Assembly (NCBI GenBank): GCA_900752425.1
Contig: CAADVE010000020.1
Location: 1 to 10,279, forward strand
From: an uncultured Collinsella sp.
Lineage (GTDB): Bacteria; Actinomycetota; Coriobacteriia; Coriobacteriales; Coriobacteriaceae
Reading direction: 5' to 3'
DNA length: 10,279 nucleotides
Below are positions 6,288 through 10,279 of the stretch, in pieces. The stretch's first letter is position 1. Every line of letters starts with the position of its first letter. The translations under genes and the position numbers were made by a program. The notes beneath the pieces were generated by a model that saw only the letters and a list, made by a program, of their open reading frames with translations, did not search any database and was not told where the DNA came from.

Positions 6288-7649
6288 ATGCTGCGCAGGA
6301 AAATAGCGGCAGAGCTGGAGCGTTGGCTGAAGTCTTCCGAGCAAAAGGCCTTGTTCATTACGGGTTCTCGCCAGATTGGCAAAAGCTATTCGATTCGCGC
6401 ATTTGGCAAAGCCAACCATGCAACCTACATCGAGCTTAACCTCATGGAAAACCGCCAGGCAAAAGATGCTCTTCTCGAGGCGCGGAATGCCGATGATTTC
6501 ATCAGCAGGGTGACGCTTCTTTCGGGAAAGTCGATTGCGCCAGGCAAAACGCTCGTGTTTATCGATGAGGTCCAAGAGGCCCCCGACATCATGACGATGG
6601 CAAAGTTCCTTGTTGAGGACGGGAGGTGCCGCTGGGCGTTTTCGGGGTCAATGCTCGGGACCCAGTTCAAGGGCGTCAGGTCCTATCCCGTGGGGTATGT
6701 TCACGAGCTTAGGATGTTCCCGCTCGATTTTGAGGAGTTTTGCTGGGCAATCGGGGTGAGCGAGGGGGCTCGCCAAACGATACGTGACGCGTGTATCAGC
6801 GAGAGGCCCATTCCTGATTACATTCATGACGCGATGATGGCAAACTTCAGGACCTATACCGTTGTCGGCGGAATGCCGGAGGTCGTGCAACGTTTCCTTG
6901 ACACGCAGGGCGACCTTGCCTCTGTTCGTCAGCTACAGTCAGAGCTCAACGAACAGTACCGGCGGGATATCTCCAAGTATGCAAACGGGCGAGCCCTGCA
7001 GGTGCAGAGCATCTACGATCAGCTCCCTATTATGCTCGAGGGCGAAAACAAGCGCTTCGTGCTCAATTCCATTGACCCCAAGGCTTACTACGAGAAGTAT
7101 CAGCGAGATTTTGTATGGCTTGTCGATATCGGCGTTGCTCTCAAAGCCGATATCGTAACCGAGCCAAAATCGCCCCTGCTCAAGACGGCACGGCCATCGC
7201 AGTTCAAGCTATATCAATCGGATGCGGGCATGTTGATGGCGCGCTACCCCGTTGGAGTCGCCCAAGCGGCGTATCTTGATAGCAAGGAGCCCAATCTGGG
7301 CGGCATTTACGAAAACGTGGTGGCCCAGCAGCTGGCTGCCCAAAATCGCCAGCTTTACTACTATCAGACAAAAAAGCGCGGTGAAGTGGACTTTGTGGTC
7401 GATGGACCGGATGGGACGGCTGTTCCGATTGAGGTTAAATCGGGCTCCTATTACCACGCGCACGCTGCGCTCGGTCATGTGCTTGATACGGCTGAATATG
7501 GCGTAAGGCTCGGGATTGTTTTCTCGAGAGGCAACGTTGAGCGCAACGGAACGGTTCTCTATTTGCCGCTATATGCGACCTGGGCCCTTTCGGATGTTTT
7601 GGGCGACTCCTGTGCCGAGGGGATAAAGCTGGAGGTCAAGCCGGTCTAG
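6288..7649 (+). CDS. AAA_14 / DUF4143 family ATPase with C-terminal PD-(D/E)XK-like motif
   Basis: This 453-aa protein has an N-terminal P-loop ATPase domain: Walker A GSRQIGKS (26-33), Walker B LVFIDE (89-94) and a sensor-like WAFSGS (116-121). The middle segment is the family-typical VVGGMPEVV (192-200). The C-terminal DUF4143 region contains GIYENVVAQQL (339-349) and then GEVDFVV (365-371) with PIEVKSG (380-386), the spacing of a PD-(D/E)XK nuclease-like site with D368, E382 and K384. The family is common in gut bacteria and its function is unknown. The ATG at 6288 has AGGGGAG 5 nt upstream. An in-frame ATG at 6267 and TTG at 6264 lack a ribosome site. Base composition looks less GC-rich than the neighbours, and direct repeats bracket the gene with its leader, suggesting acquisition as a unit. 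It stands alone, and its stop codon overlaps a repeat copy. Confidence 0.88.
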   Translation: MLRRKIAAELERWLKSSEQKALFITGSRQIGKSYSIRAFGKANHATYIELNLMENRQAKDALLEARNADDFISRVTLLSGKSIAPGKTLVFIDEVQEAPDIMTMAKFLVEDGRCRWAFSGSMLGTQFKGVRSYPVGYVHELRMFPLDFEEFCWAIGVSEGARQTIRDACISERPIPDYIHDAMMANFRTYTVVGGMPEVVQRFLDTQGDLASVRQLQSELNEQYRRDISKYANGRALQVQSIYDQLPIMLEGENKRFVLNSIDPKAYYEKYQRDFVWLVDIGVALKADIVTEPKSPLLKTARPSQFKLYQSDAGMLMARYPVGVAQAAYLDSKEPNLGGIYENVVAQQLAAQNRQLYYYQTKKRGEVDFVVDGPDGTAVPIEVKSGSYYHAHAALGHVLDTAEYGVRLGIVFSRGNVERNGTVLYLPLYATWALSDVLGDSCAEGIKLEVKPV

Positions 7650-7671
7650 GGCCAGTCCCTTTGTCACATTC
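7648..7671. repeat. Half copy of the CAGTCCCTTTGTCACATT repeat
   Basis: Bases 7648-7671 match 6124-6147 with one mismatch (C7652 against A6128); the last 19 bases are identical. Only the right half of the palindrome is present. It begins within the stop codon of the ATPase gene. Confidence 0.85.
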
Positions 7672-7672
7672 A

Positions 7673-7738
7673 TGAGCGTGGGCAATCTCCCGTTTAGAGC
7701 GCCGTTTCGCGCTCAAAGTGGGAGATTGTCCACGCTCA
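7673..7738. repeat. Long hairpin between convergent genes
   Basis: TGAGCGTGGGCAATCTCCC (7673-7691) pairs with 7720-7738 with a single G-T wobble, and an inner GAGCGC (7697-7702) pairs with GCGCTC (7709-7714). It lies between the end of the + strand ATPase and the end of the minus-strand phosphatase, where a bidirectional terminator would be useful. There is no strong T-run on either strand, so it may instead be another palindromic repeat. Confidence 0.65.
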
Positions 7739-7783
7739 ATTTATGCCGAGGGCGCGGTTAGCATGGTTCGTGCGCCCACGAAC

Positions 7784-8230
7784 CTACAGCTGCTCGAGCA
7801 TGGCGGTGCAGCCGGCGAGCACATCGCGGTAGGTGGCATCGAAATTGCCGGTGTACCAGGGATCGGCCACGTCGCCGGGGCGATCGGTCCAATCGAGCAA
7901 GCGCGTAATCTTGACGTCGGGGTCGTCGCCAAAAATGCGACGCAGGCCGCGCGCGTTCTCAGCATCCATATATACAATGTGGTCCCAGTCGCCATACTCC
8001 GCGCGACGCACCTGGCGGGCACGGTGCGCGACGACGGGAATCCCGACTTCGCGCAGCTTGGCGACCGTGCCATGATGCGGCGGGTTGCCAATCTCCTCGG
8101 TCGAGGTCGCAGCGGAATCGATGACAAATTCGCCCTCGCGCCCGGCGCGGCGCACCAACTCGGTAAACACCGACTCAGCCATCGTCGAGCGACAGATGTT
8201 GCCGTGGCAGATAAAAAGAACGCGTTGCAC
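7784..8230 (-). CDS. Low-molecular-weight protein tyrosine phosphatase
   Basis: This 148-aa cytoplasmic phosphatase has the complete active site. The P-loop CHGNICRS at 8-15 carries nucleophile Cys8 and phosphate-binding Arg14, and the general-acid motif is DPWY at 123-126 with Asp123. It would hydrolyse phosphotyrosine, or act on related low-molecular-weight substrates, through a cysteinyl-phosphate intermediate. In bacteria such enzymes often counter a BY-kinase in capsule control or reverse arginine phosphorylation, but no such partner is nearby. The start is GTG at 8230, with GAAAGGAA about 5 nt upstream (8236-8243); the protein begins directly with the MQRVLFICHGN strand, as the family does. 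Length fits the family. It is apparently monocistronic, separated from the upstream MFS gene by 307 nt of non-coding DNA. Confidence 0.93.
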   Translation of the reverse strand: MQRVLFICHGNICRSTMAESVFTELVRRAGREGEFVIDSAATSTEEIGNPPHHGTVAKLREVGIPVVAHRARQVRRAEYGDWDHIVYMDAENARGLRRIFGDDPDVKITRLLDWTDRPGDVADPWYTGNFDATYRDVLAGCTAMLEQL

Positions 8231-8390
8231 AGGGTTTCCTTTCTAGACAGGGCCGTACGGCCTGCGGTGGCACTGTAACACAGCCCTTTCCAATGAAGCC
8301 AACTGCGCAGAGTGGAGGATGACGCAGCTCACGCCCATCGTCTGATGTAAAGCGGGCAAAAACGTTTTCCACGAAGACAGGGGTGCTCAA

Positions 8391-8451
8391 GATTTCATGT
8401 ATTCCAGATACATGAAATCGAAGAAAAGCGTGTATCTGAAGTACACGAAAT
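8391..8451. repeat. Pair of related hairpins in opposite orientation
   Basis: GATTTCATGTAT (8391-8402) pairs perfectly with 8408-8419 around TCCAG. A second hairpin has CGTGTA (8429-8434) pairing with TACACG (8442-8447). The two units are related: 8392-8412 matches the reverse complement of 8431-8451 at 18 of 21 bases. The rest of the 307-nt gap 8231-8537 shows only a 12-bp palindrome GGCCGTACGGCC at 8251-8262 and no convincing gene. Confidence 0.7.
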
Positions 8452-8537
8452 TGCACTGCTGAAGCTTCCAGGCGGATAAACATACTCATATTGGGCGGTT
8501 TTCACCGGTTGCTCGCCACCTTGGGCTATGTTCGCCC

Positions 8538-9791
8538 CTATGCCTGCATCCGGGGCTGTGTTGATTGACGGCGGCGCTCCCAGCGAGCCAGCTTAATCGT
8601 CACCAGCGTAAGCGTCCAAGCCACAAGCGAGAACACGGCACCAACCGCGCCTATGTACGCAATGCCAACGCTGCTTACCACGGCGCCGCCCACTGCGGTG
8701 CCAAACGAAATGCCGACGTTAAACGCCATGGGCTCAACCGAACTTGCGAGTACCATCGACTTGGGATGGCGGTTACGTGCCACGTCCATAAAGTGCGTGA
8801 TGCACGACACCGAGAACAGGTACATGAGCAGCGCCAAGCTAAAGACAAAGACCAGCGCGAGCGGCATGGTGCCGCCCACAGCAAACAGCCCGAGTAACGC
8901 CGCAGCCTGCAGCACAAACGTCACAAGCAGCGCCTTCATGCCAAAGCGCGCATCGATCCATCCGCCCAAGATGTTCGAGATCAGGCAGAACACGCCATAG
9001 GCCATGAGCGTGGTGCTGGCTTCGACCGTGCCCATGCCCAGCACCTGCTCAAGATAAGGCGTCACGTAGCCGTAGAATACGTAGACCGAGCCCACGCCAA
9101 ACAAGAAGATGAGCATGCCGGTGATGATACTCGGCTCGCGCAGTAGCCCCGCCTGCTCGCGGAAGGTGGCGGGCTCATCGGTCTGCCCGGCGCGCGGCAT
9201 AAACGCCACGAGCGCGCTGCAGATCAAAACGGCAAAGGTCAGCGTGCCGTACATGGCCACATGCCAGTCGAGCGTGTCGGCCACAAATTTGCCAATCGAG
9301 GTCACAAAGACCATTGCCACGGAAAACGCACCATATACCACCGAGATGGCAAGCGAAGTTTGCTGCGGGGACAGCAGCTCGGGGATGTACGTCACGCCCA
9401 CGGCGAGCAGTGCGCCCGAGACGGAGCCCAAGATGATGCGCGAGATAAACAGCACCTGGAAGTTGGGCGCCAACGCCATGACCAGGTTGCCGAGCACAAA
9501 GACGATGCTGTAGCACACGAGCAGCTGGTAGCGGCGAAAACGCCCCGTGCTGAGCGCAAGCACCGGCGTGGCGATGGCGTAGACGAGCGCAAACACGCTG
9601 ATGAGCTGGCCCGCGGTGGCAAGCGATATGCCGAGCTCCGTCGCCAGGTCGCTCTCGATGCCGATGACCACGAACTCCGAGCAGCCAAGCGAAAAACCTA
9701 ACAACACGAGCAGCGCCAGGCAAAGATTGGTGCGCGCAGGTGAAAGCGCGGCGGCGGTTGACTTGCTTTTAGGCGTGGTTGCGGCGGTCAA
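8538..9791 (-). CDS. MFS efflux transporter, AraJ/DHA1 type
   Basis: This 417-aa integral membrane protein has about 12 hydrophobic segments in two halves, with the central loop at about 198-222 (MPRAGQTDEPATFREQAGLL). Early residues CSEFVVIGI (37-45) and GQLISVFALVYAIATPVLAL (61-80), followed by STGRFRRYQ (81-89, the loop 2-3 motif A position), match sugar or drug efflux permeases of the AraJ/DHA1 kind. It would use the proton gradient to export small molecules; the substrate is not readable. I chose the TTG at 9791 because GGAG lies 8 nt upstream (9800-9803). The in-frame GTG at 9800 overlaps that site. The frame is open to 9938, but the extra residues are translated palindromic repeat DNA (9849-9881) and are unlikely to be real. 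It stands alone with repeats on both sides. Confidence 0.88.
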   Translation of the reverse strand: MTAATTPKSKSTAAALSPARTNLCLALLVLLGFSLGCSEFVVIGIESDLATELGISLATAGQLISVFALVYAIATPVLALSTGRFRRYQLLVCYSIVFVLGNLVMALAPNFQVLFISRIILGSVSGALLAVGVTYIPELLSPQQTSLAISVVYGAFSVAMVFVTSIGKFVADTLDWHVAMYGTLTFAVLICSALVAFMPRAGQTDEPATFREQAGLLREPSIITGMLIFLFGVGSVYVFYGYVTPYLEQVLGMGTVEASTTLMAYGVFCLISNILGGWIDARFGMKALLVTFVLQAAALLGLFAVGGTMPLALVFVFSLALLMYLFSVSCITHFMDVARNRHPKSMVLASSVEPMAFNVGISFGTAVGGAVVSSVGIAYIGAVGAVFSLVAWTLTLVTIKLARWERRRQSTQPRMQA

Positions 9792-9848
9792 GGTTGTCAC
9801 TCCAATGTCGCATGAATAAGCGGGATTCAATCCCTGCAACTCTAACAG

Positions 9849-9881
9849 AATGTGACAAAGAGACAGTCCCTTTGTCGCATT
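9849..9881. repeat. 33-nt palindromic repeat, copy 2 (CAGTCCCTTTGTCACATT family)
   Basis: This has the same length and layout as 6114-6146, with two differences: A at 9861 where copy 1 has G, and G at 9877 where copy 1 has A. The changes are not compensatory, so each weakens the stem. It lies upstream of the MFS gene. Confidence 0.85.
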
Positions 9882-9901
9882 GCGCTGCCAGCCAGTCGCC
9901 C

Positions 9902-9966
9902 AAACCGTCACAACATTTGGCGAAAATCTCGAAATCAAGGAAAAGCGTCGAATGTTGTGACGGTTT
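9902..9966. repeat. Inverted repeat with perfect 16-bp arms
   Basis: AAACCGTCACAACATT (9902-9917) is the exact reverse complement of 9951-9966. Pairing continues inward for five more positions (9918-9922 with 9946-9950) if G-T wobbles are allowed. The loop is A-rich (AAAATCTCGAAATCAAGG). It lies between the divergent MFS gene and the partial gene at 10052. On the + strand the right arm ends in TTT followed by TTCC-like sequence, too weak to call a terminator. Confidence 0.75.
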
Positions 9967-10051
9967 TCCTGTCTGTGCCGGCGAGCTCCAGCGCCGTCTG
10001 AGGGTATAAGGCTAGCAAGTGTTTATTTGCGAGGCCTAAGGGGCGCCCCGT

Positions 10052-10279
10052 ATGGATATCGATAAGTTTGAATGGTGGTATAGCGAGGGCGAGGCTCCGG
10101 ACGAGGGGTGGGACGAGCCTGCGCCGCGTGACGTGTCGAGCGACGAGGACGAGACCGGCAACGATGCCGTCGAGACGGATGCCGCTTCCGACTCCGCCGA
10201 ACCCCTAACCTTTGAACAGGCCTGGGCTCAGGCCGAGGCCGACGAGGCTAAGGCCGACGCTACGGCCACACTCGGCGAG
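10052..10279 (+). CDS. N-terminus of an acidic protein of unknown function (partial, runs off the window)
   Basis: Seventy-six codons are open from an ATG at 10052 to the window edge, with AAGGGG 8 nt upstream. The product begins MDIDKFEWWYSEGEAPDEGW and has 25 Asp/Glu against 3 Lys/Arg. It is rich in Ala and low in hydrophobic residues, so this part is probably disordered and cytoplasmic. There is no signal peptide or membrane segment in the visible part. Such acidic leaders often precede a membrane segment or a folded domain, which would lie beyond the window. A TATAAG sequence at 10005-10010 could be a -10 box, but no -35 is evident. I do not recognise the gene. Confidence 0.75.
   Translation, partial: MDIDKFEWWYSEGEAPDEGWDEPAPRDVSSDEDETGNDAVETDAASDSAEPLTFEQAWAQAEADEAKADATATLGE

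Noticed and set aside
8175..8489. Minus-strand open frame of 104 codons overlapping the phosphatase start
   Set aside because: It runs through the double hairpin at 8391-8451 and into the phosphatase gene in another frame. No domain is visible.
9822..9834. GGGATTGAATCCC palindrome upstream of the MFS gene as an operator
   Set aside because: Its arms are only 6 bp and no convincing promoter overlaps it, so it could be chance.
9792..9938. 49-codon N-terminal extension of the MFS transporter
   Set aside because: It translates the palindromic repeat at 9849-9881 and has no ribosome site; the TTG at 9791 does.

Overview
The window is GC-rich, densely coded bacterial DNA. Its proteins have an actinobacterial or low-GC-Gram-positive-like flavour, and short palindromic repeats (notably one containing CAGTCCCTTTGTCACATT) sit between transcription units. 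I infer a Collinsella-like member of the Coriobacteriia. This rests on recognising gene style and repeats, not on a search.

Layout. A + strand rho-independent terminator closes an unseen upstream gene (1-33), followed by a nested stem-loop (62-144). The first operon is on the minus strand, reading from 4378 down to 156: a MarR-family regulator, then two ABC half-transporters that overlap by 8 nt at each junction. Motif asymmetry makes them a heterodimeric multidrug-type exporter: 2068-3882 carries a degenerate ATP site, and 156-2075 is catalytically canonical but has an altered signature. A good promoter lies upstream, with a TTAGTTAGG/CCTAACTAA inverted repeat straddling the expected start site. 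This is the usual arrangement of a self-repressing MarR/exporter operon.

The 580-nt gap 4379-4958 separates divergent operons and holds three successive perfect inverted repeats with arms of 12, 20 and 28 bp. The + strand operon that follows encodes a pyridoxamine/pyridoxal kinase (4959-5783) and, overlapping by 8 nt, a small cysteine-rich protein of the TIGR04076 type (5776-6105). Next is an AAA_14/DUF4143 ATPase (6288-7649). It has three copies of a TGCATTTCAT-like motif at an exact 33-bp period in its leader, and the whole unit is bracketed by direct copies of the CAGTCCCTTTGTCACATTC repeat. It looks like an inserted cassette.

The right part has two minus-strand genes: a low-molecular-weight protein tyrosine phosphatase (7784-8230) and a 12-helix MFS efflux permease of the AraJ/DHA1 type (8538-9791). 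Further palindromic repeats lie in the gaps around them. The window ends in the first 76 codons of a + strand gene encoding a very acidic, unrecognised protein (10052 onward).

No rRNA, tRNA, CRISPR array, transposase or phage gene was seen. The main points worth following are the phased repeats before the ATPase, the palindromic repeat families, and the coupling of a B6 kinase to a TIGR04076 protein.
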